A DNA stretch of 64,000 nt from Symbiodinium natans (lineage: Eukaryota > Sar > Dinophyceae > Suessiales > Symbiodiniaceae), in NCBI GenBank assembly GCA_905221605.1, contig CAJNDS010000402.1, positions 62,001 through 126,000 of the forward strand, written 5' to 3'. The notes beneath the pieces are model-generated. The model did no database searches. It had not been told where the DNA came from and worked only from the letters and a program-made list of their open reading frames with translations. The position numbers were made by a program, and so were the translations under genes. Of this stretch, positions 1 through 11,073 are shown in pieces; within the stretch, counting starts at the first letter, position 1, and each line of letters begins with the position of its first letter.

Positions 1-1920
1 TGCTTCACGCAAGGTGCAGCAAAACGTCTCCAAAGCTCGGGCGTCAGGCAATGCGCCCACGAACTGGGTGCAAGGTGCTGCAACTGCGGTGTCTCGCTGA
101 GGTTCCGAATCTGAGGGATTGCCTACAAGTGCACAACAAAAAGTCTGAGAGGAGTCTGAGGCGCTCAAAGATCTGGATGCACTGCGCGCCACTCTCAACC
201 TGGCCAGGAGCCCCAGGACTTTCCAGGACTTTGAGCTCTTGGGCTCCGATTCTTGGGTCCCAGACCTGGTAGATGGCATAGTTGCTGATGGTCACCGTCA
301 TCCGACGGAGAAACTCATCCACCACCTGCGCCCCGGTTCGGGGGTAGAAACTGGCAAAGCCTACTTCGGGGAGTCCAGCCTCAGGCTTGCTAAACATCCA
401 CTTCTTGAAGACAGCCGCCTCTTTCGTACCACCTGCCTGCACACCGGACACTTCAATTGTCAATCACGCTTCCAGCCCAAGAGGCCTTAAGGCCCTGCAA
501 GGCCTTGGGATCTTGTGGCCGTTTAAGTTGAAAGGAGAACTCGTAGAGGCATGCGCACGAGGGTCCCCGTGTGTGTGTGTGTGTGTGTGTGCGCGTGTAA
601 ACACGCTACAAACCCAGGGCCTCGACTGCATAGGCAGCAAGGGTCCATGGCGCCCCAACGAAACCTGTCGACAACTGACAACTTCTGAATCACATTCGCT
701 CCAGGAGACTTTTGGCATCCTGCTGACGAGCCGACAAGCTGCCAGATGTCAAATGCAGGCAGGTCACCTAGCAAGCTGCACTTCTTCTCCGTTTCGCTCC
801 GCAGCGCCTGTCGCACAAAGCATGCAAGATTTCGCAAGATGTTGCCCCACTGCATGCCCAGTTTCTAGCACTTCGTCACGTTTCACAGCCTCTATGCTCT
901 CTGCCAACCTGCTTCAATTCCTTCCTGCCTGGAGCGTCTCTTTCAAGAAGCCGTGGCTCTCTTTGAAGCCCTCGGGGCTGGAGACTTCCCTGTCCAGATA
1001 ACGGACAGATTCTAGTGGAGATCCAAGAAAGCTGCAGCACAGCCGATCCTGATCTGATCGGGGCCCCCTTGCAGACGGTCCTGTAAGAATCGAAGACAGC
1101 TTGACGACAAGGTACGAGAATATGGAATCTCGAAGTCTGTCCTCCAAGGTGCGCGCCAGGTCGCCGAGCACAATGGGGCCCCTACCGCGCACGACATCGA
1201 AGCTAATGCCCATGGCTGGCAACGGCGTCAGGATGTCCGAGAAGACCTCAAAAGGCAGACAGAGTGACCTGCAAATTGCTGGTGTCGAACATGCCGAAGC
1301 CATAGGGTGCATCAATTCTGCCCAGTGGCAATGACCCCATCCATGCCATACCTCGGCTGAAAGGATGCAAATGTAGCAATGGCATTGCAGGCTTCGACTC
1401 ACGTTTCAAACTGGGACCGCAGCTGCCGCCAGCACTGCAGCGAGAGTTCGATAGCCATGTCCGGGGTTTCTGAGCGCTGCCTAGCAGGGAGCATGTCGCC
1501 AAACTCACGAATTACAGGCCATTCAAATCTTGTACAAGGAGAGGAAGCACCGTGCGTCGGCCTGAAAGGATACCTCTCCGAGTACTTCCGAAAGTCCTTC
1601 ATGTAGCGCCCAGCTTGGCGCATTAGCCACACAGGGGTGTGGTCCCCCGGCTCACCCCGCGCCACCCGCAGCAAGAGGTCATGAGGAGCCGGCGTCTCCC
1701 GGCTCCCTAACTCTGCGTGGCTTTGCATGCGCCCTCTGGCAGCACCGCGCCTGTCGCGACGCCGAAGTGTCGCCAAGCAGAAGCTTGCGGCAGCTCCCAG
1801 CGCAAGGCCAGAAGGCTGCCGACGCAGCTCGGGCTTGGATGTTTGGGCTGCATGGGGAGCTCTGGCGGTAGGTGGTAGAGATGGCCCTGCAGCCACAAAG
1901 CCGAGGCTGCCGTCGGCCAT
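1..1920 (-). CDS. hemE: Uroporphyrinogen decarboxylase, 3' end cut by window
   Basis: UROD decarboxylates the four acetate side chains of uroporphyrinogen III to give coproporphyrinogen in heme and chlorophyll synthesis. The ATG at 1920 opens a long Ala/Arg-rich leader, possibly an organelle presequence, followed by the substrate-binding motif LMRQAGRY. Exons read from the sequence: 1920-1562; 1480-1403; a 22-nt exon 1351-1330 (GMDGVI); one starting at 1246 ([12 protein letters not shown], with the family's catalytic Asp in FSDIL); 664-621 ([14 protein letters not shown]); 436-380 ([10 protein letters not shown]); 325-266 ([10 protein letters not shown]); 199-165 (SGAQCIQIF); and 63 to the window edge ([11 protein letters not shown]). 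Introns start at 1561, 1329, 620, 379 and 164 with GC, and at 265 with GT; all end in AG. Exons between about 1200 and 900 are less certain. The last third of the protein lies beyond position 1. Family assignment is firm; plastid targeting is inferred. Confidence 0.93.
569..592. repeat. (GT)n microsatellite in UROD intron
   Basis: About 11 GT units, ending in GCGCGTG. It lies in the intron between the AAYAVE and FKKWMF exons of UROD. Confidence 0.9.
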
Positions 1921-2645
1921 GGCGCACAAAACTAGGGTGCCCTTTGCTCAGACCAATGGCTGGCGACATGTGAGCTCGCTGGCAATGTGCCGAAGACCAA
2001 GAGCAAGATCACAACAGATTGCAACATGACAAGCTCTGGGACGAGAGGCTTTAGGCATTTGAGTCACTTGAGGCTCCATTGCATGCAAGGGGGGAACTCC
2101 GCGCAGCGGCACCTGCAGGTGCGCTCGACGGTGCCTTCCAAATCCAACCACCCACATGAGCGCGCAAGGTCTGAGAAGTCTGACGCGTCTGAAGATGTCT
2201 CTGAGGTGTTGAAGAGCTCTGAGCAACTCGGATGACACCAAAAGTCCCATGCTAGTCAGCCGTGGTAGTCACCCCTCGGGGCCCGGCTGGCGCTGGCTCG
2301 GGAAGTGCGAAGTTGACCTGGAGGCCTGGGAGGATAGTGACGCTGATGCTGCCGGTGAGGACATGCGATGACGAGAACTAATGATCATCATGGCGTTCAG
2401 GCTTACTGTATACGGATTGTGACTTCGGTGGCGTCTCCTTCAGAGTTCAGTCTGTCAGCTCTGGGTCGAAACAAGGTCCCGACGGCGTGCCACCTCGCTG
2501 AAGACCGCTTCAAAGTCCTCCGCAACTAGGCTGAACTAGGAGGCGCCGTGAATCTCTGTGGTAAAAACCCAGGAGACGCCACTGACCAGAGATGTTCTCC
2601 AAAACTACTCTCGTTTAGTAAAGCTCGAACAGAATCTTGGACAAC
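1921..2645. other. Gap between divergent UROD and secreted-protein candidate
   Basis: No convincing exon on either strand. This is the head-to-head space between the UROD start (1920) and the plus-strand ATG at 2646, so promoters may lie here. No TATA-like or other known motif stands out. A further UROD 5' exon cannot be excluded. Confidence 0.4.
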
Positions 2646-2986
2646 ATGTCTCTGCGCACGACCTCGCTGCGGTGGCTGGCATTGTTGTTGCTGCTTGGGG
2701 CCTTGCACTAGCACACGTCAGAACAACCATCCAACACGCTTACCTGATCACTTACAAGAGAACCACCGCAAACCCCTGGCCGCCCCAGCCATGCTCCATG
2801 TAACCTCTAGCTGCTCTAGCAGGCACGTCCTGCACCTCTCAGGTTTGATCATAAGGTCAGGACGCTGAGGCTGCTGGGCGTGCGAATGATCGGCTCAACA
2901 TTTCCGAGGAACTGGCGGATATTCCTGCGCTGTGGCGAGAAGAGGAGCTGAGGACCAAGCAGAGCAAAAGTTTGCAGCAATCGCAG
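2646..2986 (+). CDS. Candidate secreted protein, two exons, 3' end unknown
   Basis: ATG at 2646 starts MSLRTTSLRWLALLLLLG, a textbook signal peptide (basic n-region, leucine core). The frame stops at 2709, so a donor just before it (GC at about 2705) is inferred. The next plausible exon, 2861-2986, follows a clean AG acceptor (GGTCAG). It encodes 42 hydrophilic helical residues (DAEAAGRAND, then SEELADIPALWREEEL) and ends at a possible GA donor. A possible last exon lies around 3400-3495 (SQWRKQEKVEKAQSQAN, then stop). Linking these into one transcript is inference. No family recognised. It diverges from UROD. Confidence 0.35.
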
Positions 2987-5563
2987 GAGCTGTTCTGGAT
3001 TGCCAGCTTCACACAAAAGACGAAGGGATATGTTGAAAAAAGGACATCTCGCCACCTGTTGCACAAGGTTGCACACAGGAGTCCCCGGCGGCATCCACTG
3101 TGCAAGCTGCGACTGGTGAGATTCCATGTTCGACCTCGGGCTTCGCTCATTCAACTGAGTATGCTTGAGTGATGTGAAGGCAAACCAAGTAAATCCACAT
3201 GGAATCGCACATCTCAGCTTGCAAGCCTTACGATGATCAAGCACTTAGCGGCTTTGCGTATGCCATGCATAAGTATGTCCTGCACCTGCCCGTTTACAGT
3301 GCCAGCATCATGACTGCAACCCCTGTCAATGCAGTGCCAAGTGGCTGGTCCCGGCGTAGGAGGGGGTGCTCGGGGGGCGCATCCATCTCACCCGGCTCAG
3401 CCCATCCGACCGTGCCTGCCTGGGAGCTCTATAGGTCGCAGAGTCAATGGCGCAAGCAGGAGAAGGTGGAGAAGGCGCAAAGCCAGGCGAATTGAACTGG
3501 CTTAGGCCGGTACCGATGCAACGCGCAATCCTGGACAGGTGCTTGCATGAGAGAAGCTCCCGATCTCTGTGAGCATGTAGGTAAGTTGCTCAAGAACCTT
3601 CTGAACAGCGTGCGACTTACATGATGACTGTGCCCATGCCTGACAGCCCAGCAACGTGGAGCATTCCATTATCTGCACATGCTTGCATCCGTACGCCTGG
3701 AGGCGGTGGCATCTGCATTCGCCGGAACCTGGTCAGTCTGGTCAGCAACGCGAACATCCGAGTAAAAGCGATGTATGGACCGGACCCGGATCGAAAAACC
3801 ATTGTGCTCAGCACCTACCTTCTGCATTCCATGGCCTGCCGCTACACCCCAGCTGCAGTGCCCCGAAAACCAAATGCATCCTGCTGAATCCTATTGCATT
3901 CCATTGCAAACATCCTACCGCGTCCAACTGCCAAGGCAGCTAACATCACCCAGCCATGCAGAGCAAGTTAGTAGAAGGGATATGGCTCATGGCCCACGCT
4001 GCATTGCTGGACTTTCTTGGCTCGGGCGGCAGCTGGCCACCGCGATGGACCCCATGGATTACCTGAGTTCTGTGAGCTATGCATCGTGGCCGCATACTCC
4101 AAGCAGACCAAAGACCAAAGGCCATGCAAGGGCGCCCGTGGAGGGTCCATGTACGCATGCGAACCTACCCCCGTTGCCCTCCTGGCCTCCCTCTTGCCAG
4201 GTGCAGCCCTCAATTCCCGTGCCGACTTGAGCACTTGGTCTAGGTCAAAGACCTTGAAACATGCTGTCACTGCTTGCGACTTATGATTAGCACTGTTGGG
4301 TCGGGAACCTCGCAAGAACACTCCTGCCAGGGCGAAGCCTAAAATGAGCAATGAAGTAGGTCATGACGTCTCCGGGCGCCCGACGCCGGCCTCACCCAGG
4401 TCGATGTCGACCTTCAGTTGATGACATTGTGAAATGGTCTCAAGAATGCGACTTGCCTGCGTAACTGCTGCATTGCAGGAGCAGCTGCTGTCCGATATCT
4501 CCACGCCGGTATGTGTATGCTCTTACAGTGTCCCAACGCCGATAATACGTCGAGTATCCCCACGGCAATGCACTAGGCATCTTCTCATTCGGGTCACACG
4601 GCGCAGTCCTATGCCAGAATCCTGACATAGGACTGCGGCGTGTGCACCCCCACAATTGAGATGATACCTGGTGCAAACATCCATGCAACAACGGAGGCTT
4701 CGAAGCTCCAAGCATGGAAGGTCATGCTCTCGCCATCCATCCCAGGATTTTCCTGGTCGAACCTTGGCCATGGCTCCACTCATCAAAGCTTGGATGCGTT
4801 GCAGCCGAAGCAACTTCCCGGCAACACAAGCAGCGATCACTTGCAAAGGCAAAACATCTTTTCGCCCGGCACTTGGATGGCATTTTGCAGGACCTCATCT
4901 CTGGCTACATCGAATTGCAAGCAGGCTAAGCTCTCATCTGCTTCGATCCAATCACACGGTGAAGAATGAATCACAACTGGATCCCACAAGTTCCAACTAC
5001 CATGAGCCGAATCCACGGCGGCTCAGCATTGCTGTCCAAGCGGCGCTTGCAATGCCTTGGCCAGCAAAGTCGCCATCCATGTCGCCGTCGTACTCCTATG
5101 GATCAGGACGATGTCGTCTGTCACAGCCACCCCCCTCCACCCCATGGGAATTCTACTGCCCACCAGCAGAAGCAGGGCAAAAAGCAAAGACACAGATAAT
5201 ACGAAGATACCAGACCCCTGGCCAGGCCTAGCAATTACGTTTAGGACATATCAACGGCATCGATTCCCGAATGGAGGGGAATTTCCCAAAATAGTACCCC
5301 AAACATACCCCAAAATACGATGCTCTGTATTAAAGGAACCCATAAAAGGGTATGCCTATTTTCGGAAACCCCATGTGGTCTTGACAGCTGCTACTCTGCT
5401 ACTGCATGCGATGTCTACCAGCACGGGCTACCTTCCGTGCAAATGAGCATCATATCTAGATCAGAACTATACTCACATCATCATCACCATGTCTCGCGTT
5501 GTGACAGGCCACCCTGCATCCTCTGGCCTGTGAGATGTGGCTGAACTTAAAAAGTGCTTCACT
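2987..5563. other. Gene-poor stretch
   Basis: Several open frames, none convincing. The best scraps are a plus-strand tail ending at 3495 and a minus-strand patch near 4290-4200 (VTACFKVFDLDQVLK). The remainder looks like intron or intergenic sequence. 5230-5350 is locally AT-richer. Confidence 0.35.
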
Positions 5564-6946
5564 TTACTTCACTTTGGATACCAAGGAAGACCTCCTCGTT
5601 CTCGTCGTACTCGCCTTCTTCGTCCTCGTCCTCATCCCCGTCCTGGCCAGAGCATCACAATCACGCCTTCATCGGGAGACCATAAGAGTTTGGAGCAGGG
5701 GAGCTTGGGGCTGGGTGGCGGAGCGGGTGGGAGGGCATGGCGACACCTCCCTTGAACAGCGCAGGACTCTGAACATCGAAAGCCCAGCGAGTGGAAGCAA
5801 TGCATACTTCCAAGGGACATGATGTCATGAAGAGGTTGTCACGCCCTTCCCAAGCTTGTACACGAAGTGATGGCTACCTGATGATGGTTGAAATTTTCAG
5901 ATAACAGTGGCTCGTTCAAGCCGGCTGGAGGCCACATCTTCATTCAAACCTTCATGATGCATCATAGTGCGGGTCCCCAACCTCCTCCCAAAAAGGGCAC
6001 TATGAATCCAATCATAGGCCGGCGGGCGGTCCTCACCATCATGCCCGTGATGCTCACCCTCCTGTGAAGTACAGACATGACCAGGGCAGTCGAAAAGATA
6101 TTTCCTGGGCAGCACCGATGTCTTATGTCTTAACATCACAACCCTCCATGACTGTCCTCACCATCTGCATCCATCTGAACCATCTCTCCACCTAGGCTTG
6201 AAGCTAGCCGTGCTGTCGTGCTCGTCTGATACAAGCTGAAACGAGACGAAAAAGCCTTGTATTCTCAATGCTTTCCCTGCCTCGGGCAACTTGATAGGTT
6301 GAAATCATTCCCCAACCCGAGTAGCGAGCCTTCCTCATCTTCGTCTTCATCCTGAAAGTCTTTTTCAGAAAAGTCCGGACCGCGATGCCGGTCATGGAAG
6401 CTACAACACACGCCACCTCGTCCAGGGCTTCATCACCTCCTTCTCCCATCTCCTCGTCATCATCTTCTTCCTGGCACGTCAAGGAAGCAAGCCAGGGCCT
6501 CTTTTGTGTGAGATCTCACGGACTGCCCACACATGCCTGCACTGCTTCTCTTCAACAAGAGGCTATGGGATACCAAGGGTACTGAGAGCCTCCTCATCGT
6601 CCTCAACCGCTGCGATCTCAACTGTCTCCTCCGTCGTCAGTCTAGAGATGACCAAGCAAGAAGAAGGGACGCATCGGAGCCAAGAGCATCGAATTTGCAA
6701 AGTTCACAGAAGCTCACTGCCACAAGTAGCTCACTGGAAATGCTCCAACTTAGACTGCCTCTGACACACATGCAGTGGATCCCTGTCGCCTCGTCACCAG
6801 GTCGCAACTCGTCTCTTCGAAGAGCCTAGATGGCGGTATGCTGATATTCTGACTCTTCAATGCTTCGGAATCTTCCCACGTTGACAGACTACTTTTTCTG
6901 GGTGGCCTCGTCGACGTGCGCCTCCATGCCGAGTTCACGGAATACC
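5564..6946 (-). CDS. Acidic repeat-exon protein, unknown function
   Basis: Five short exons with splice-like edges: 6946-6893 (FRELGMEAHVDEATQ, GT donor); 6641-6574 (LTTEETVEIAAVEDDEEALSTLG, GT donor); 6470-6417 (starting EEDDDEEMGEGGDEALDE, GT donor); 6351 to about 6297 (DEDEDEEGSLLGLG); and 5642-5564 (DGDEDEDEEGEYDENEEV, then FLGIQSEVK and stop TAA). Acceptors read TAG, CAG or CCAG. Three exons carry a run of Asp/Glu followed by an L-G pair, suggesting exon duplication. An exon around 6080-5930 (GLNEDVASS) is possible. No domain recognised; acidic tracts of this kind occur in nuclear and chaperone proteins, but that is only analogy. The start lies upstream and was not found. Confidence 0.5.
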
Positions 6947-7661
6947 CTGGGGGCAGGAGAGGAATTTGTCAAAAGAATCGAGCATTGGGCCAAGCCGATG
7001 CTCAGCCCAGCAGCACAAAGCCGGCACACTTTGTTTTGGGTTCAGTGAAACGCGGAATAGTCGTGGACGGCACGGTCACGCTCGCTCGCTGCCTTAAGTG
7101 TTTCCGCGGCGTGGCGCGGCCACAACTTCGGCAACTAGAGCGACTGAACTGCACACCTGGATGTAGCGTTGTTGCTTGTTAGGCCCATGGAGACGCTGCT
7201 AACGACCCTCTCGTTCGCTACAGCATCCTGTCTAATTCAATTCACCAGAGCTGTCGTTTCTCTTGGAAGTCAAGAAGAATAAACATCTTAACAGCCCCAA
7301 GAGAAAGAAGAGAAGCAAGCATTTGACACTCCATTGAAGAAGGCGATATGTCACAAACCACAGCCCTGTCGATTTCGGGCAAGCCCGCCAACTGACGGCG
7401 GGTCCACCACAAGAGAAGCAAAAGTGGCGCAAGTGTCAGGGTGCTTCGGGGTCGGAAGCAATACTGAATTTCACCCGGATGATGATCATAAACCATATGA
7501 GAGTTAGTGGGACTTCTTCCGGCTGGCACTTGCACAAAATGGTTAAAGCACTGCGAGCGATCGCAGCTACAAGACCTGCCCAACTACGTCGGAGCTATGC
7601 AGAACTCATGAGTCAAAGAGCTTGCCTGACAAGGTGCGGTGCAAAGGCCAAGGGTAGGCTC
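6947..7661. other. Gap downstream of IMPDH
   Basis: No supported exon. Open frames at 7232-7583 on both strands look like chance. The 5' exon of the acidic gene may lie here. Confidence 0.35.
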
Positions 7662-7689
7662 AAACCCTAAACCCTAAACCCTAAACCCT
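7662..7689. repeat. Interstitial telomere-like repeat, four units
   Basis: Four AAACCCT units (TTTAGGG on the minus strand). It overlaps the last codons and stop of IMPDH: the TAG at 7683-7681 is part of a TTTAGGG unit. Confidence 0.95.
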
Positions 7690-10600
7690 GTGGGAGGATC
7701 TCTGGGAAGGCTCTGCCAAGGAGCGCTCGAAGCTGTGGAGGCCATGCACCCCTCCTTCTCTCTGGGCTGCCGCCGAGCGGAGCTCGAAGCGCAGCTGGCC
7801 CTCCTAAGGCGCACAAGTCGACTACGATGACTTTTTTTTACTGTAAGAATGGGGCCTATTTCGGGATACCCAAATAGCTAAACAATATCTTTGTAGCTTC
7901 CAGCAAACTCCTAGGCAGGACACACCTGGCCTGCAGCATCGTCTGCAGCTGCTCGACGCTTTTAGCCCCAATGTCCTCAATTCACTTGGGCAAGAAGACT
8001 CGAAAACAAAAAACTCATCCTGCAAACCTGCAGCTCCCGACGACGGCGTCCTGCATACCATGTCTGATGCCCTGTGTCAGATACGGGATGTACCTGTGGA
8101 TGCTGCCTTTGTCTTGGACCGTGCCGGAGACACCCTTTCAGGGGCGGCTCTTTCGGATGCAACTTCAACATCTCAGGCAAAGCAACATCAAACCCCGCCT
8201 GGGCTACTTTGATGCTGCTTGTGGTTCCGAAATACCGGTCATCGGAGCCCTGTTCAGATCGCAAGCACTTCGGAGCGGAGAGAGGGAACGCCATTGACAG
8301 AATGGCGCCTTCTTCATGGCATCGATCGAGCCCATCCCGCGGTAGCGTTTGAGCCGTTTGCCGTCCTCGGAGTAGAAGTACTCGCCGGGCGTCTCGGAGG
8401 TTCCTCTGCTCTAAATGCCGTATAAATGGTTGCAAGACCCCCTTACACGACGGAACCCGACACCCCCTGCGCCCCACCTGAACCTGAACCCGAAGCATGC
8501 TTTGGTCATTCGATCCTGCGAGGAGGCTGCCGCACATAGCAGCACCAGCACCGAGGCTGAGGGCCTCCAAGCCAAGCAAAATCGCAAATGTAGGACGCAA
8601 AGAATGTTACATGGGGCGAAGGACCTTGTGTCGCCCTGTTCGAGGTTTCAAACCCTGGAGCAACCTCCTACTCACAAATATGAGCAAGGGTGTGAACAGA
8701 ACATTCCCTTCAACTGACAGAACAGGCGGAAGCTATGAACCTACGTGTCTTTAGAAAGGGCACAGTGGCAGGCAGGCATGTGAGGAATGCGTGCTCGACA
8801 TTGCAGTCCTCTCTACAATGGAACCCTACATAGGCTCAGGGCCTTCACAATGTGACCAGGGCTGGAGATGCCACCTTGCACATTCACCCGCAAGCGTCAA
8901 GGAAGTGAGCTAGCGATTCCAGTTGCAGATGGCGCACCATCTGCCAAGATCGGCACACCGTACATCCTAGCCAACTTGGCGACATTGTACACAGCGGAGG
9001 CCTCAAGAGTTCTGGAGGAACAGGCATGTGATGCGAACTGCGCAACTACGTGGCATGCTCTCAACATCCCTGGCCTGTGCCCGGCCGCAGGCACACACCT
9101 CCTGCGTGGTGCAGATGGAACCAATTCCCATGCCTGGATCATTGCAACGCGGCTGCAATGCAAGAGCAAAGCTTTGTTCCCTGCGGGGTGCAGGGTCAGA
9201 AGGGCTTCAGCATGATGCAGTACAGGCACCCACGCGGAGCGCGTCGGCGCCACACTCGATAAGGTTGCGTGCCTGCTGCTTCGTAACGACGTTGCCCGCA
9301 ACAACCTGCTTTGCGCGCGTGGCAAGGAACAGAACATCTATGCAGCCAGCGAACAGCCAACGACATCAGAACCATCTTGCCTGCAAGTCCGGGAAGTTAC
9401 TCTTGATCCACTTGATCATCTCATGCTGAAAAAGGCTGTCGCCCTGGCTGCTGTCGATGATGACCGCATCCACGCCTAGTATCATGTCTGAACCCCCCCT
9501 CTTTCAGTCACCTGCTTACCTTTTACATCCTTTCACCTTTGCCAACTCCTCTTGGGAGACCAGGTGCCGGAGGCCACGAGCGCCCGGACGCGATCCTTGT
9601 CGTTGGGCCGCGTGCCAATGGCCGCGGCGACGAGGAGGCTCTTGTTGACGGGATCCTCTGCGTCTCGGATATTTTCTTGCGAAGGGAGGAGGCATGAGGA
9701 AGCATGAGGAAGCATGAGGAAGCATGAGGAAGCATGAGGAAGCATGAGGAAGCATGAGGAAGCATGAGGAAGCATGAGGAAGAATTTGAGGAAGCTGAAA
9801 AGAGTTTGAGACTCAACATACCCGGCATACCCGGGCCTTGGTGGCATTTGGGAACTCCACGTTCTTCTTGATGTCTGTCCGAGAGACCATGGCGATCAAG
9901 AGGCCCGAAGCTGTGATGATCGGCAATTTGCCCTTCTTGGACTTCTGGAGCAAAGCATTCGCCTCCAAAAGATCGCAGCCTTCCTTCATGGTCACCAGGT
10001 CCTTTGCAGGCGTCATGATTTCGCTGAGCCGTGTCTTGCGGTCCTGCACATATCAGGGTCATGCTGCAATTCTGTTCGTCGTGCTCTACAATAGCAACAA
10101 CGGCATCATGTCACGGTGGTGCTTGCATCTCTGTCCAAGACGAAGTCAGTGTCACGCTTCGTCACCAGGCCCATGAGCTTGGCACCCATCTGCCCGTTCT
10201 CCGTGACCGGAAACCCAGTGAAGCCTGGACAGGGCAACATCTGATCCAACATCTCATCTCCAACCCTCGAACTCTCGAACTCTCGCCTCCGCCCCCCCTT
10301 TCTTGCGGACAAGAGGCCGTGATTTTTCTTCAAGATGTCCAACTCCTCCAGAGTCATCGTGGGCATCACGCACACCTGGGTTCGAAGACTCGAGACTCGA
10401 GGCATTGGTCTCATGCAGGCAATTATTACGAGAGCCGAGAGCCGAGCCGGGTCCAGGATGAAGCCAGCCTTGAACTTCTTCACCCGTGAGACTTCCCTTG
10501 CTTGATCCTCAATGGACAGGTTCGTGTGGATGACCCCGATGCCGCCTCGCGAGAGCGGAGACATCAGAGAAGCACTTCGACGATACCAGGCTGAACTGAA

Positions 10601-11073
10601 CTCCTTTCGTTGCTTACCTCTACTGCTTTTCCCACTCGTATGCACAATGTGACACGCAGGTCAGAGCCTTCTAGTGCCATGGCAATGGCCATGTTGGACT
10701 CTGTCACCGTGTCCATGGGGCTCGACACAATGGGCGTTCGCAAAGGGATCTTCTTCGTGAACCGGGAGCCCAGGCAAACATCCTGAGGCGGCATCTCGTG
10801 ACGTGCAGAACTTGCAACTGCGCTGTAACACCGCATTCGGCGACTGAGGAGAGTTCGTGCACACCAAAGTTGATGTGCCCAGGCAGGCAGATCAGGTCGT
10901 CGTAGGTGTAGCCGCTCATGGACGTTTTGGAACCGAAGACTTGAGCAGCAGAAAACCCGTCCTTCGTGGCTTCACGTCCGAGACGACAGCACAACAAGAA
11001 TGGCTCTACCTTTTGTGGTTGCAGCCGTGACTCTTGGATGTCTTCTTCGGTCAGCGTCTTTGCATCTGACTTC
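7681..11073 (-). CDS. IMPDH: IMP dehydrogenase, 19 exons
   Basis: Oxidises IMP to XMP with NAD+, the committed step of GMP synthesis. Exons: 11073-11010, 10961-10857, 10782-10668, 10545-10448, 10375-10318, 10224-10136, 10043-9831, 9655-9568, 9475-9381, 9305-9230, 9133-9075, 9001-8938, 8874-8843, 8564-8516, 8403-8292, 8249-8199, 8134-8051, 7975-7931, 7803-7681. Motifs in order: [21 protein letters not shown], the CBS (Bateman) pair in exons 5-7 ([20 protein letters not shown]), [21 protein letters not shown], the catalytic loop [10 protein letters not shown] with its Cys, [51 protein letters not shown] and the tail [13 protein letters not shown]. Assigned donors: 10 GC, 4 GA, 4 GT; all acceptors AG. 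A 5' exon with the start codon probably lies upstream of 11073. Stop falls in a telomere-like repeat. Confidence 0.96.
9691..9780. repeat. 10-bp tandem repeat, nine units, in IMPDH intron
   Basis: Eight perfect AGCATGAGGA units after one variant (GGCATGAGGA), in exact 10-bp register. It lies inside the IMPDH intron 9830-9656. Confidence 0.97.

Noticed and set aside
4671-5231. 186-residue plus open frame
   Set aside because: Residue mix looks random, no splice-like edges, and overlapping frames on both strands are equally open.
9523-9847. Open frames encoding [10 protein letters not shown] repeats
   Set aside because: A translation of the 10-bp minisatellite inside an IMPDH intron.
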